Assembly (NCBI GenBank): GCA_001779115.1
Contig: MFJF01000005.1
Coordinates: 38,849 to 76,921, forward strand
Length of the DNA: 38,073 bases
Reading direction: 5' to 3'
Source: Candidatus Gottesmanbacteria bacterium RIFCSPHIGHO2_01_FULL_40_15
GTDB taxonomy: Bacteria > Patescibacteriota > Microgenomatia > 2-02-FULL-39-11
A model generated the notes under the pieces. It was not told where the DNA came from. It was given only the letters and a program-made list of their open reading frames with translations, and ran no database searches. The position numbers and the translations under genes are program-made. Positions within the stretch are counted from its first letter, which is position 1. Every line of letters begins with the position of its first letter. Positions 23,292 to 31,546 of the stretch are shown here, piece after piece.

Positions 23292-23606
23292 TTATATTTT
23301 TGCTTTGCATTTCCGGCAAATTCTGAACTTTTTTTTATTTTTTTCCAGACTATATCCTATCCGTGTTTGTTTACCGCATTTGGGACAGATAAGGGATACA
23401 TTACCAACAACCAGCGGCCTTGAAAATGATATTATTCCTCCCGGATTCTGTTCGTCCCTTTTTTTCATGTGTTTTTTATACACATTAAGACCGGGGACCA
23501 AAACACTTGCTCTTTTCGGGAAAACTTTCTCAATTTTTCCGCGTTTACCCTTATCTTTGCCGGCGGTAATCAATATCTCATCTCCTTTTTTTAATTTCAA
23601 GACCAT
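23292..23606 (-). CDS. rplX: ribosomal protein uL24
   Basis: Assembly initiator of the large subunit. The KOW motif is at residues 6-32 (KKGDEILITAGKDKGKRGKI), followed by NVYKKHMKKRDEQNPGGIIS. The C-terminal part has two CxxC pairs (CPKCGKQTRIG and CRKCKAKI), a zinc ribbon seen in many bacterial uL24. The 104 residues are standard. The start codon shares one base with the rplN stop. Confidence 0.97.
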   Translation of the reverse strand: MVLKLKKGDEILITAGKDKGKRGKIEKVFPKRASVLVPGLNVYKKHMKKRDEQNPGGIISFSRPLVVGNVSLICPKCGKQTRIGYSLEKNKKKFRICRKCKAKI

Positions 23607-23980
23607 TAATAAACCTCCTGGGCCATGGAAACAATCTTGTTAAATCCTTTTTCTTTTAATTCCCTAGCGACCGGTCCGAAAATTCTGGTGCCTTTTGGAT
23701 TTTTATCATCAGGGTTATCAATTATTACGGCAGCATTATCATCAAACCGGATATATGAACCGTCCGGTCTTCCTTTTTCTTTTCTTGTTCTGACCAATAC
23801 CGCTTTCACCATTTCGTGATTTTTAACCTGTCCTGTCGGACTGGCCTGTTTAACTACACATGTAACGATATCACCTAATTCTGCCTTTTTTTTATTTCCC
23901 CGACCGTGTACCTGAATAACTGCCAATCTGCTGGCACCGGTATTATCAGCAACATTTATAATGGATCTTAATTGGATCAT
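23606..23980 (-). CDS. rplN: ribosomal protein uL14
   Basis: Interface protein that forms a bridge with the small subunit. The 124 residues begin [20 protein letters not shown] and contain the [42 protein letters not shown]-type and [28 protein letters not shown] segments, which are conserved in nearly all bacteria. It overlaps the rpsQ stop by 4 nt. Confidence 0.98.
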   Translation of the reverse strand: MIQLRSIINVADNTGASRLAVIQVHGRGNKKKAELGDIVTCVVKQASPTGQVKNHEMVKAVLVRTRKEKGRPDGSYIRFDDNAAVIIDNPDDKNPKGTRIFGPVARELKEKGFNKIVSMAQEVY

Positions 23981-24204
23981 AATATCTCCACCAGCAAATA
24001 ATGTTTTTCTTTTGAAACAGGTCTCACCTGCCTAATCCTGACACTGTCACCGACATTAACCTTTTTATCTTCATTATGAACTTTATACCTTTTTGTTCTG
24101 ATTAAAATTTTCCGGTAAACAGGATGAGTGACCTGTCTTTTTACTTCGACAATAATTGTTTTATTCATTTTTGTTGATACAACTTTTCCTGTCAGTTTAT
24201 TCAT
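23977..24204 (-). CDS. rpsQ: ribosomal protein uS17
   Basis: OB-fold 16S rRNA binder in the small-subunit body. The 75 residues contain [40 protein letters not shown] and the signature [20 protein letters not shown]. The N-terminal arm is shorter than in E. coli. It overlaps the rpmC stop by 4 nt. Confidence 0.97.
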   Translation of the reverse strand: MNKLTGKVVSTKMNKTIIVEVKRQVTHPVYRKILIRTKRYKVHNEDKKVNVGDSVRIRQVRPVSKEKHYLLVEIL

Positions 24205-24407
24205 AATTTAGCCAACTCCTTTTGTCTTATAATTGTTTTTATTCTTGCAATATTTTTTCTTAACTTACTTTCGATATTGACATCTTTTGATTTACCCGCC
24301 GACTTGTCAAGATTTGTTTTTTTTAGCTGATCAATTAATTCCTGATATTTTTTATTCAATTCAGAAACGGATCCAGATAAATATTCTTTCAATTCAGTTT
24401 TTTTCAT
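24201..24407 (-). CDS. rpmC: ribosomal protein uL29
   Basis: Small helical large-subunit protein at the tunnel exit, part of the docking site for trigger factor and SRP. The family core is ELKEYLSGSVSELNKKYQEL at the N-terminus and LRKNIARIKTIIRQKELA at the C-terminus. The middle (TNLDKSAGKSKDVNIESK) replaces the usual short turn, with an elongated loop. The 68 residues are typical. It follows rplP by 3 nt. Confidence 0.93.
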   Translation of the reverse strand: MKKTELKEYLSGSVSELNKKYQELIDQLKKTNLDKSAGKSKDVNIESKLRKNIARIKTIIRQKELAKL

Positions 24408-24410
24408 AAT

Positions 24411-24818
24411 TTATTCTTTTCTAACGAATTTGGTTTTTATCGGCATTTTTGAACCGACAACATTCATCGCTTTCCGAGCAGCTTCCTCAGTGATTCCGCT
24501 GATTTCGTAAATAATCCTTCCGGGCCTTATTGGAAAAACAAATTCAACAACATCTCCTTTACCGCCTCCCATTCTGACTTCCGGCGGTTTATCACTGACA
24601 GGTTTATCGGGAAAAATTCTGATATAGACCCGTCCGCCCTTTTGGGTATATCTTGTTAACACGCGCCGGCCGGCTTCCAATTGCCTGGAAGAAATCCAAC
24701 CCGGCCGGGTAGCCTTGATACCGAAATCACCAAATACAATACTGGTTCCCCGACTGGCATTCCCTCCAAGTGTTCCCCGAAATTGTTTTCTATATTTAGC
24801 TCTTTTAGGTGTAAACAT
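24411..24818 (-). CDS. rplP: ribosomal protein uL16
   Basis: Late-assembling protein near the peptidyl-transferase centre and A-site tRNA. It starts MFTPKRAKYRKQFRGTLGG, and shows the FGDFGIKATRPGWISSRQLEAGRR motif and the RMGGGKGDVVEFVFPIRPG segment with the conserved MGxGKG. The 135 residues are standard. It follows rpsC after 30 nt. Confidence 0.98.
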   Translation of the reverse strand: MFTPKRAKYRKQFRGTLGGNASRGTSIVFGDFGIKATRPGWISSRQLEAGRRVLTRYTQKGGRVYIRIFPDKPVSDKPPEVRMGGGKGDVVEFVFPIRPGRIIYEISGITEEAARKAMNVVGSKMPIKTKFVRKE

Positions 24819-24848
24819 AATAAAAATTAATTTTTACGATTCATTAAT

Positions 24849-25517
24849 TTATATATTAGATTTGCATATCCAAACTTTAACACCGACATATCCGGATTTT
24901 GTTAAAGCAGGAATATGAGCAAAATCGATATCTGCTCTGATTGTAGACAGCGGAATGCTGCCGTATTTATATGTTTCTTTTCTTCCAATTTCGGCACCGG
25001 CAATCCGGCCGGAAAGCATTATTTTGGCGCCTTTCGCTCCGGCATTTTTTGTTTTTTCCAGAGCAAAATTAACAACTCTTTTATGCGGCAGTCTTTTTTC
25101 CAACTGTTCGGCAATTTGTGACGCGACAAAATAAGCATTAAGATTTGGTTCTTTTACGGGTTCAACTCTGATATCCAGCTTAATTGAATTCTTCTGATCT
25201 GCAATTAATCCCGAATCTTTGCGGTGTTTTATAATACTATTTTGAATAAATTTTTTTAATTCTTCCAACCCCTGTCCTCCCCGGCCGATTACCATTCCCG
25301 GTCTGACAACATGAAGAATTATATTAATGGTATTTATAGACCTTTCAATTTCCACTGAAGTTAATCCAACTGATTTTATGCGTTTAAACAGCAGTTCTCT
25401 CAAACGGGTATCTTCAAGAACAAAATTTTTGTACTGCTTATGTCCGGCAAACCAGCGGGATTCCCAAGTATGGGTTGTACCTAAACGGAAACCATTGGGA
25501 TTTATTTTTTGACCCAT
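24849..25517 (-). CDS. rpsC: ribosomal protein uS3
   Basis: Forms the mRNA entry tunnel with uS4 and uS5. It begins MGQKINPNGFRLGTTHTWES. The KH domain (about 60-110) has RPGMVIGRGGQGLEELKKFI. The C-terminal domain contains GAKGAKIMLSGRIAGAEIGRKE and IRADIDFAHIPALTKSGYVGVKVWI. The 222 residues are typical. A GGAG site lies 9 nt before the ATG. rplV ends one base upstream. Confidence 0.98.
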   Translation of the reverse strand: MGQKINPNGFRLGTTHTWESRWFAGHKQYKNFVLEDTRLRELLFKRIKSVGLTSVEIERSINTINIILHVVRPGMVIGRGGQGLEELKKFIQNSIIKHRKDSGLIADQKNSIKLDIRVEPVKEPNLNAYFVASQIAEQLEKRLPHKRVVNFALEKTKNAGAKGAKIMLSGRIAGAEIGRKETYKYGSIPLSTIRADIDFAHIPALTKSGYVGVKVWICKSNI

Positions 25518-25988
25518 TTAAATATTCTCCTTACCGGTTTTACTTTTCTTTCTAATCTTCCCTGTCAGGGCTTTTAGAGCGCCTGTGTCTTGTAGACGCT
25601 CTGATTTTTCATCAGGTTTAATATTTACATCAGTCTGTTTTTTTGCGGAAACTTTTTTATTTTCAACCACTTTTACCATGATATGGCTGGTTCTTTTTTT
25701 AATCGAATGGGCCATACCCCTGCTGACAGGTTGCCATCTTTTTAAAATTGGACCTTTATTGACTATTACTTCCTTTATAATTAAATCCGTTGAATTCAAT
25801 TTAAGATTGTTAACGGCATTAGACTTGGCTGATAAAACTGCCTGCGACAACAGTCTGGCAGCTTTTCCGGGAACAAACTGCAATCTGTCCAGAGCCTTAT
25901 TCGGCGCAAGTCCGACAGTTAATTTTGACAAAGCCTTCATTTTTTTCGGTGATATTCTCTGATATTTGATTATGGCGTGAGTTTCCAT
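25518..25988 (-). CDS. rplV: ribosomal protein uL22
   Basis: Its beta-hairpin loop lines the peptide exit tunnel, where macrolide resistance mutations arise. The core (about 1-112) has YQRISPKKMKALSKLTVGL, ALDRLQFVPGKAARLLSQAV and KRWQPVSRGMAHSIKKRTSHI, the KRxxPRxxGRAxxIxKRxSHI signature with Met in the loop. About 44 extra residues, Lys-rich (KKVSAKKQTDVNIKPDEK onward), form a disordered tail; the total of 156 exceeds the usual 110-120. It lies 20 nt after rpsS. Confidence 0.96.
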   Translation of the reverse strand: METHAIIKYQRISPKKMKALSKLTVGLAPNKALDRLQFVPGKAARLLSQAVLSAKSNAVNNLKLNSTDLIIKEVIVNKGPILKRWQPVSRGMAHSIKKRTSHIMVKVVENKKVSAKKQTDVNIKPDEKSERLQDTGALKALTGKIRKKSKTGKENI

Positions 25989-26008
25989 ATAGTTTGAAAA
26001 AATTATTG

Positions 26009-26293
26009 TTAAGTTTTTTCCAAAATTCTTTTAGTAACCTGTCCGTGACCCCGAAAAGTTCTGGTCGGCGCAAATTCTCCCAGTCGGTGACCAACCATAC
26101 TTTCGGTAATAAATATTTCAATAAATTTTCGTCCGTTATGAACGGCTATTCTGGACCCGACGAAATCAGGAGGTATCTGACTTGCCCTGGCCCATGTTTT
26201 GATAGGGACGGTATCATCTTTTTGCTTGCCTTTCAAAACTTTTTTTAGTAAATTCTGGTCAATATAGGGACCTTTTTTACTTGATCTTGACAT
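26009..26293 (-). CDS. rpsS: ribosomal protein uS19
   Basis: Small-subunit head protein, partner of uS13. The 94 residues begin [20 protein letters not shown] and contain [20 protein letters not shown] and the conserved [30 protein letters not shown]-type region. The family signature is intact throughout. It starts 5 nt after rplB. Confidence 0.98.
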   Translation of the reverse strand: MSRSSKKGPYIDQNLLKKVLKGKQKDDTVPIKTWARASQIPPDFVGSRIAVHNGRKFIEIFITESMVGHRLGEFAPTRTFRGHGQVTKRILEKT

Positions 26294-26298
26294 ATTTT

Positions 26299-27069
26299 TT
26301 ATCTCTTTCTCTTTGAAATAATATATTTATTCGAATATTTTTTCCTATTGCGGGTAATTTTCCCCCTGGCAATTTTACCCCATGGAGTTTTGGGATGTTT
26401 TAAACCGACTCCGGAGCGGCCTTCACCGCCGCCGTGAGGATGGGAATCGGGATGCTGGGCAGTTCCTCTGACAGTTGGTCTTCTACCCATACGTCTTGCC
26501 CGTCCGGCTGTTCCCAGCGGTGTATCTTTCCAGGAAGCATTACCCAATTGCCCAATTGTTGCCAAACCGGAACTCCGAACCCGGCGGACTTCACCTGAAG
26601 GCATTTTCAAATGGACAAAATCTTCTTCTTTGGCTAATATTGAAGCTTGGGTTCCGGCACCTCTTACTAATTGGCCGCCGCGGCCGGGATGAAGTTCAAT
26701 ATTATGAACCGAAATTCCTACGGGAATATTTTTAAGGGGCATGGCATTCCCCGTTTTGGCTTCAACATCGTTTCCGGAAATTACCGTATCACCGATATTA
26801 ACCCCGACCGGTTTTAACATATATCTTTTTTCACCGTCGGTATAATGAACCAGTGCCAAATCAACATTTCTATTGGGATCATATTCAAAAGCAACTATCC
26901 GGCCGACTACGTCAAACTTATTTCTTTTAAAATCAATATTCCGATAAAATCTTTTTTGACGTCCTCCCTGATGTCTGACTGTTATTTTTCCGGTATTATT
27001 TCTGCCTGATTGTTTCCGTAAAATCCGCAGCAGAGATTTTTCCGGTCTGATAGCCGTATATTTATTCAT
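26299..27069 (-). CDS. rplB: ribosomal protein uL2
   Basis: Required for subunit joining and peptidyl-transferase activity. The C-terminal [11 protein letters not shown] motif with its essential His is intact; the preceding loop reads [16 protein letters not shown] in place of VRGVAMNPVDHPHGGG. At 256 residues it is about 17 shorter than E. coli uL2, mostly because the N-terminus starts at [20 protein letters not shown] and lacks the usual MAIRKYKPTSPGRR part. The start codon shares a base with the rplW stop. Confidence 0.98.
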   Translation of the reverse strand: MNKYTAIRPEKSLLRILRKQSGRNNTGKITVRHQGGRQKRFYRNIDFKRNKFDVVGRIVAFEYDPNRNVDLALVHYTDGEKRYMLKPVGVNIGDTVISGNDVEAKTGNAMPLKNIPVGISVHNIELHPGRGGQLVRGAGTQASILAKEEDFVHLKMPSGEVRRVRSSGLATIGQLGNASWKDTPLGTAGRARRMGRRPTVRGTAQHPDSHPHGGGEGRSGVGLKHPKTPWGKIARGKITRNRKKYSNKYIISKRKR

Positions 27070-27371
27070 TAAGTTTTACCTCCGACTTCAAAAAGTTCAA
27101 TGATTTCTCCTTTTTTTAATTTGACTCTGGCCCTTTTTTTATCCGCAAGCTTACTTTTACGCCTTTTTTTTCCGACTAATTTAACTTTGCCTTTGATTAT
27201 TAAAGTGTTTATTCCGGTTACATGAACATTGAACAGGCGTTCCACTTCTTTGGTAATTTCTATTTTATTGGCAGCTTTGTCAACATCAAAAGTGTAAACC
27301 CCGGATTTAACATCCGATAAAGATTTTTCGGTAATAACAGGTTTCTTGATAACAATATTTCCGAGAATCAT
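27069..27371 (-). CDS. rplW: ribosomal protein uL23
   Basis: Tunnel-exit protein and docking site of trigger factor and SRP. It has VIKKPVITEKSLSDVKSGVY at the N-terminus, ANKIEITKEVERLFNVHVTGINTL in the middle, and the Lys-rich loop VGKKRRKSKLADKKRARVKL. The 100 residues are standard. It lies 9 nt after rplD. Confidence 0.97.
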   Translation of the reverse strand: MILGNIVIKKPVITEKSLSDVKSGVYTFDVDKAANKIEITKEVERLFNVHVTGINTLIIKGKVKLVGKKRRKSKLADKKRARVKLKKGEIIELFEVGGKT

Positions 27372-27380
27372 GTTGATTTT

Positions 27381-28142
27381 TTATTTATTAACGGTTTTTA
27401 TACCCGGGTAAAGGGTTTTTTTATCCTTTTTCATTTTTCCGGAAATAGCAGTTGATCCGGATTTTTCCCTCAAAGATTCAATTACTTTTTTCATTAAAAT
27501 TACATTTGTTGCTTTCATAACTTCATATGTATTGAGCTGATTAACAGGAGTTACGGAAAGATTTTGCAAATTCCTGGATGCCAAAAAAACTTCCCGATTA
27601 ACTTTATCAGTCACCAGAAGAGTTTTTGTAAATTTATCTTTTTTCTTGTTAAAAAGATTAAAACTCGTTAGAAATTTAGCCATTTCTTTGGTTTTTGGAG
27701 GAAAATCATTAAAATCCATAACAATTTTTACCGAATCGGAGTTAAATTTTTGCGTAAGAGCTTGAAAAAGAGCTTTTGTTTTCATTTTATACGGAAAATT
27801 AAGGCTGTAATTTCTGATTTTCGGTCCGTGGGCAATTCCGCCACCGACAAAAATCGGTGCTTTGATGTCGCCATGTCTGGCCCGGCCGGTACCTTTCTGG
27901 CGGTATATTTTCCGGGTTGAACCCGAAGTTTCGCTTCTCGTTTTTACTTTATGCGTTCCTGCCCTTTGATTGGCCAGGTAAATTCTGACTGCCTGGGCTA
28001 AAAGTTGAGGATTTACCGGTACACCGAATATTTCGGACGGAAGAGTAATTTTAGCAATTTTATTACCCTGCAAATTAAAGACATCCGTTTTTAAAACGGT
28101 TTTATCTAAATCATTTCGGGTAACCGGTTTTTTTCGGGGCAT
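27381..28142 (-). CDS. rplD: ribosomal protein uL4
   Basis: Lines the exit tunnel; in E. coli it also represses the S10 operon by stimulating termination in the leader. The tunnel loop TRSETSGSTRKIYRQKGTGRARHGDIKAPIFVGGG-type region (about 68-102) is clear. The 253 residues exceed the usual 200-215, with about 18 extra N-terminal residues and about 30 basic C-terminal ones. It starts 3 nt after rplC and lies downstream of a hairpin that could be its regulatory target. Confidence 0.97.
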   Translation of the reverse strand: MPRKKPVTRNDLDKTVLKTDVFNLQGNKIAKITLPSEIFGVPVNPQLLAQAVRIYLANQRAGTHKVKTRSETSGSTRKIYRQKGTGRARHGDIKAPIFVGGGIAHGPKIRNYSLNFPYKMKTKALFQALTQKFNSDSVKIVMDFNDFPPKTKEMAKFLTSFNLFNKKKDKFTKTLLVTDKVNREVFLASRNLQNLSVTPVNQLNTYEVMKATNVILMKKVIESLREKSGSTAISGKMKKDKKTLYPGIKTVNK

Positions 28143-28145
28143 ATT

Positions 28146-28802
28146 TTATTTTTCCTTAAATATTTTTCTGATTATTAATAAAGAGTTTCTTTTTCCGGCT
28201 ACCAATCCTTTCACTGTCAGGATATCTTTATCCGGGTCGACATTAATAATTTCCAAATTTTTCACCGTGACTCTGTCATTTCCCATCCGGCCGGCCATTC
28301 TTTTTCCTTTATAAACCCGTCCAGGAGTGGTGGTTTGACCTATTGAACCGGGAGCTCTTTCACGATCTGACTGTCCGTGTGTTCTGGGGCCTCCTTTAAA
28401 ATGATGCCTTTTGACGACACCGGCAAATCCAATACCTTTTGATGTGCCGGTAACCCAGACCCGGTCACCAGCCTTAAACACTTCCGAAGCGGTAATTTTA
28501 TTTCCCGGTTTTACAGATTCCCCGACGGAATCAATGTCCTCAAGTTTTACTTCTTTTAAAAAACGGGGCGGATTTTTATCCATCCCCGATTTTTGCAATT
28601 GTCCCAATAATGCTTTAGAAATAGTTTTCGGACGGCGGTTACCCAATCCGAGAATGACGGCATCATAGCCGTCTTTGTCTTTTTGTTTTATTCCGACAAT
28701 ACGACAAGGACCGGTTAATATATTGGTAACCGGAATTCTATTACCCTTTTTGTCAAAAGTTTGAGTCTGATTAATTTTTGATCCGATTATTGCATTTAAC
28801 AT
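28146..28802 (-). CDS. rplC: ribosomal protein uL3
   Basis: Early-assembling large-subunit protein reaching the peptidyl-transferase centre. Motifs are AFKAGDRVWVTGTSKGIGF-like VFKAGDRVWVTGTSKGIGFA, VVKRHHFKGGPRTHGQSDRE, and SIGQTTTPGRVYKGKRMAGR with the conserved Gln that is methylated in E. coli. The 218 residues are standard. It is first gene after a strong terminator-like hairpin, and its ATG has no Shine-Dalgarno site. Confidence 0.98.
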   Translation of the reverse strand: MLNAIIGSKINQTQTFDKKGNRIPVTNILTGPCRIVGIKQKDKDGYDAVILGLGNRRPKTISKALLGQLQKSGMDKNPPRFLKEVKLEDIDSVGESVKPGNKITASEVFKAGDRVWVTGTSKGIGFAGVVKRHHFKGGPRTHGQSDRERAPGSIGQTTTPGRVYKGKRMAGRMGNDRVTVKNLEIINVDPDKDILTVKGLVAGKRNSLLIIRKIFKEK

Positions 28803-28822
28803 GATAAATAAAAAAATTCTCT

Positions 28823-28850
28823 AAAAAAATTAGCCCCGGATCGGGGCTAA
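28823..28850 (-). terminator. terminator-like hairpin between rpsJ and rplC
   Basis: The minus-strand RNA forms TTAGCCCCG/CGGGGCTAA (9 bp, 3-nt loop) followed by seven U residues, a textbook intrinsic terminator. Only 20 nt remain to the rplC ATG. Just upstream, CTCTATTG/CAATTAGAG can form a second hairpin, and a CGGAT segment near 28864-28868 could pair with ATCCG in the terminator loop. It may act as an attenuator for the S10 operon. Confidence 0.8.
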
Positions 28851-28946
28851 ATAGATTCCTAATCCGTGTACTCTAATTGTCTGCAATAGAGCAGAACAGA
28901 AACTTAACTTTTTTTTCTAATTTATCGTAGTTTCTTAACACTGGCC

Positions 28947-29255
28947 TTACATTTTGATAGTAATATCCACTCCAGCAGGTAATTCCAAATGCATAAGAGA
29001 ATCGATAGTTTTATCCGTCGGTTCAATTATATCAATTAGCCGTTTATGAGTTTTAATTGTAAAATCCTCACGGCTATCCTTATCGGTAAAGGGAGACCGA
29101 GGGACGGAATAATGTTCACGATGCGTCGGAAGCGGAATAGGACCTACAACACGGGCACCGGTTCTTATAGCCGTATCCAATATTTTCTGACAGGAATCAT
29201 CAATGATTCGACCGTCATAAGCTTTTAAACGTACTCTTATTCTCCCTTTCGGCAT
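28947..29255 (-). CDS. rpsJ: ribosomal protein uS10
   Basis: Small-subunit head protein and, as NusE, part of transcription antitermination complexes. It contains [60 protein letters not shown] and a C-terminal [12 protein letters not shown]. The 102 residues are standard. It follows tuf by 28 nt and is separated from rplC by a 144-nt spacer with a strong hairpin. Confidence 0.98.
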   Translation of the reverse strand: MPKGRIRVRLKAYDGRIIDDSCQKILDTAIRTGARVVGPIPLPTHREHYSVPRSPFTDKDSREDFTIKTHKRLIDIIEPTDKTIDSLMHLELPAGVDITIKM

Positions 29256-29283
29256 TCGTTTTAAAGGTTCCTTATACCAATAA

Positions 29284-30468
29284 TTACTTTATTATTTTTG
29301 TGATAACTCCGGCACCGACTGTATGTCCGCCTTCGCGAATAGCATAGCGCTGACCTTCCTCCAGAGCTACCGGAACTATCAATTTTACAGTCATTTTGGC
29401 ATTATCACCGGGCATCACCATTTCAACACCTTTAGGCAAAGTTACTTCCGCGGTAACATCTGTTGTTCTAATGTAGAATTGAGGCCTGTATCCGGTAAAA
29501 AACGGAGTATGACGGCCTCCTTCTTCCTTAGTCAGAATATAAGCCTCTGCCTCAAATTCCGTATGAGGTGTAATTGAACCGGGCTTGGCGATTACCTGGC
29601 CTCTTTCGACCTGGTGTTTTTCGATTCCTCTTAAAAGAAGGCCGACGTTGTCGCCGGCTACACTCTCTGATAAGGATTTTCTGAACATTTCAATTCCGGT
29701 AATTACGGTTTTTTGAGTCGGTTTAATTCCGATAATTTCTATTTCTTCATTAATTTTTACAGTTCCCCTTTCAGCCCGACCGGTAACAACAGTACCCCGG
29801 CCTTTGATAGAAAAGACATCTTCAATAGGCATAAGGAACGGTTTTTCCGTATCTCTTTTAGGTTCAGGAATATATTCGTCAACTACATTCATAAGTTCCT
29901 GGATGGCTTTTACATCCGCCTCATTCCCCTCAAGAGCTTTCAAAGCGCTTCCTTTGACAAAAGGCACTTTATCTCCGGCGAAACCATATTTTGTAAGAAG
30001 TTCCCTAACCTCCATTTCAACAAGGTCCAATAGTTCTTTGTCGGCAACCATATCGGTTTTATTCATAAAAACAACTATGGCCGGAACATTGACCTGGCCT
30101 GCTAAAAGTATGTGTTCCCGGGTTTGCGGCATCGGTCCGTCAGGAGCGGAAACTACAAGAATAGCGCCATCCATTTGAGCGGCACCGGTAATCATATTTT
30201 TAATGTAATCAGCATGTCCTGGAGCATCAATATGGGCATAATGGCGTTTTTCCGTTTCATATTCCGAATGATGAATATTGATGGTAACCCCGCGGGCTTT
30301 TTCTTCCGGAGCGTTGTCAATTTCTTCATATTTTAAAGCTTTGGCTAATCCTTTATCCGCCAATACATGGGTGATTGCTGAAGTCAGAGTTGTTTTTCCG
30401 TGATCAACATGGCCAATTGTACCGATGTTAAGATGCGGTTTGGTCCTTTTAAAAGTATCTTGAGCCAT
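29284..30468 (-). CDS. tuf: elongation factor Tu
   Basis: GTPase that brings aminoacyl-tRNA to the ribosome. The 394 residues have G1 GHVDHGKT (19-26), effector RGVTIN (about 59-64), DAPGHAD (about 80-86), NKTD (about 135) and the SALKALEG-like G5. Domains 2 and 3 follow with [26 protein letters not shown] and the C-terminal VGAGVITKI. It has its own promoter and an AAAGGAG site. It leads a tuf-rpsJ transcript that may read into the S10 genes. Confidence 0.99.
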   Translation of the reverse strand: MAQDTFKRTKPHLNIGTIGHVDHGKTTLTSAITHVLADKGLAKALKYEEIDNAPEEKARGVTINIHHSEYETEKRHYAHIDAPGHADYIKNMITGAAQMDGAILVVSAPDGPMPQTREHILLAGQVNVPAIVVFMNKTDMVADKELLDLVEMEVRELLTKYGFAGDKVPFVKGSALKALEGNEADVKAIQELMNVVDEYIPEPKRDTEKPFLMPIEDVFSIKGRGTVVTGRAERGTVKINEEIEIIGIKPTQKTVITGIEMFRKSLSESVAGDNVGLLLRGIEKHQVERGQVIAKPGSITPHTEFEAEAYILTKEEGGRHTPFFTGYRPQFYIRTTDVTAEVTLPKGVEMVMPGDNAKMTVKLIVPVALEEGQRYAIREGGHTVGAGVITKIIK

Positions 30469-30500
30469 TAATATTTCTCCTTTCGCTTTTTTAACTAAAT

Positions 30501-30527
30501 AAAAAACTACCCAAGTTTTTTTGGGTA
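30501..30527 (-). terminator. hairpin plus U-tract at the 5' end of the tuf mRNA
   Basis: TACCCAA/TTGGGTA (7 bp, 6-nt loop) is followed on the minus strand by G and six T. From the promoter the transcript would start at about the first base of the hairpin. No minus-strand gene lies upstream, so it cannot serve to end an upstream transcript; it must act on the tuf RNA itself, as attenuator or stability element. Confidence 0.65.
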
Positions 30528-30533
30528 ATCAGA

Positions 30534-30562
30534 ATTATACAATAAGGATTGTGGCGGCGCAA
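30534..30562 (-). promoter_or_regulatory. tuf promoter
   Basis: The minus strand has TTGCGC and a perfect TATAAT separated by exactly 17 nt. The start is predicted near 30527, giving a leader of about 59 nt with a terminal hairpin and an AAAGGAG site. It is back to back with the DUF4349 promoter, whose -35 lies 33 nt away. Confidence 0.8.
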
Positions 30563-30594
30563 GTGGTGTGTAATAAAATCACAATTATGGTCCA

Positions 30595-30624
30595 TTGACA
30601 GCTGTTATCGGTTTAAACTACGAT
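30595..30624 (+). promoter_or_regulatory. DUF4349 gene promoter, near-leaderless
   Basis: A perfect -35 TTGACA and TACGAT (-10) are 18 nt apart. The -10 ends 12 nt before the ATG, predicting a leader of about 6 nt. No Shine-Dalgarno site is present between them. Confidence 0.6.
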
Positions 30625-30636
30625 GAGATTATATAA

Positions 30637-31527
30637 ATGTTTGAATTTATAAAAACTCATAAAGTTACGGTAATTCTCCTTTTGGTAATCGCATTGTTCC
30701 TTTTTAAAAATATTTTTGTGGCGTTTCCGTTTTCAGACAGAACTCAAAGGAATTATACCGGCGGCTATGATACAGGGATTTCCCAGGAAATGAACCTCAA
30801 ATCCGCGCCGGCTTTTGAAAGAAACATTCTGCCTCCTTCTTCAGATTACGCCCCGGCACCTGAAGTTTCTGATCGAAAAGTTATCCGGGAATCCCAAATG
30901 TCCCTGCAGGTTAAAAATGTCCGAACGGCTGTTGATGAAATAACTGACTATGCCCAAAGGCAGGACGGTTATATGGTTAACACTTCAATTTCCAATCCCG
31001 GAGAAGCTCCAACCGGTACTATTACCATCCGTATTCCTCAAACAAAATTAAACGACTACCTTTCTTTTTTGAGAACCTTGGGTATCAAAGTTGTTTGGGA
31101 AAATATTTCAGGAACTGATGTGACCGATGAATATGTCGATTTGGACGCAAGGATTGCCACTCTTAATCAAACTCAAGCCAAATTTGAGGAAATATTTACC
31201 AGGGCAACGGAAATTTCCGATATTATCAATATTCAAAGGGAAATTATTAATACCCAATCCCAGATAGATTCTTATAAAGGCCAACAGAATTATCTTGACA
31301 AAAGCTCTCAAATGTCGAAAATTACAGTATATCTGTCAACGGATGAATTCTCCCTACCCTATGCTCCTTCCGAATCCTTCAGGCCTGAAGTTATCTTTAA
31401 ACAGGCGGTCAGAACTCTGGTTACCCTGATTCGGAAAATTGCGACTTTAATTATCTGGACTTTGGTATATTCAGTGATTTGGGTCCCGGTATTGATACTG
31501 ATATTATATTTAAAAAGGAAGAAATAA
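30637..31527 (+). CDS. DUF4349 domain membrane protein
   Basis: A 296-residue protein of the DUF4349 family (PF14257), whose function is unknown. An N-terminal membrane helix (about 9-30) is followed by a Pro-rich linker, then the domain (about 85-265): VIRESQMSLQVKNVRTAVDE, GEAPTGTITIRIPQTKLNDY, and a coiled coil DLDARIATLNQTQAKFEEIF. A second membrane helix (about 265-291) and a basic end KRKK close it, so the domain should face outward. It is the only plus-strand gene in the right-hand 25 kb, set between tuf and fusA and ending 19 nt from the fusA stop. Confidence 0.85.
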   Translation: MFEFIKTHKVTVILLLVIALFLFKNIFVAFPFSDRTQRNYTGGYDTGISQEMNLKSAPAFERNILPPSSDYAPAPEVSDRKVIRESQMSLQVKNVRTAVDEITDYAQRQDGYMVNTSISNPGEAPTGTITIRIPQTKLNDYLSFLRTLGIKVVWENISGTDVTDEYVDLDARIATLNQTQAKFEEIFTRATEISDIINIQREIINTQSQIDSYKGQQNYLDKSSQMSKITVYLSTDEFSLPYAPSESFRPEVIFKQAVRTLVTLIRKIATLIIWTLVYSVIWVPVLILILYLKRKK

Positions 31528-31546
31528 ACTTCAAGGTGAGTCTTTT

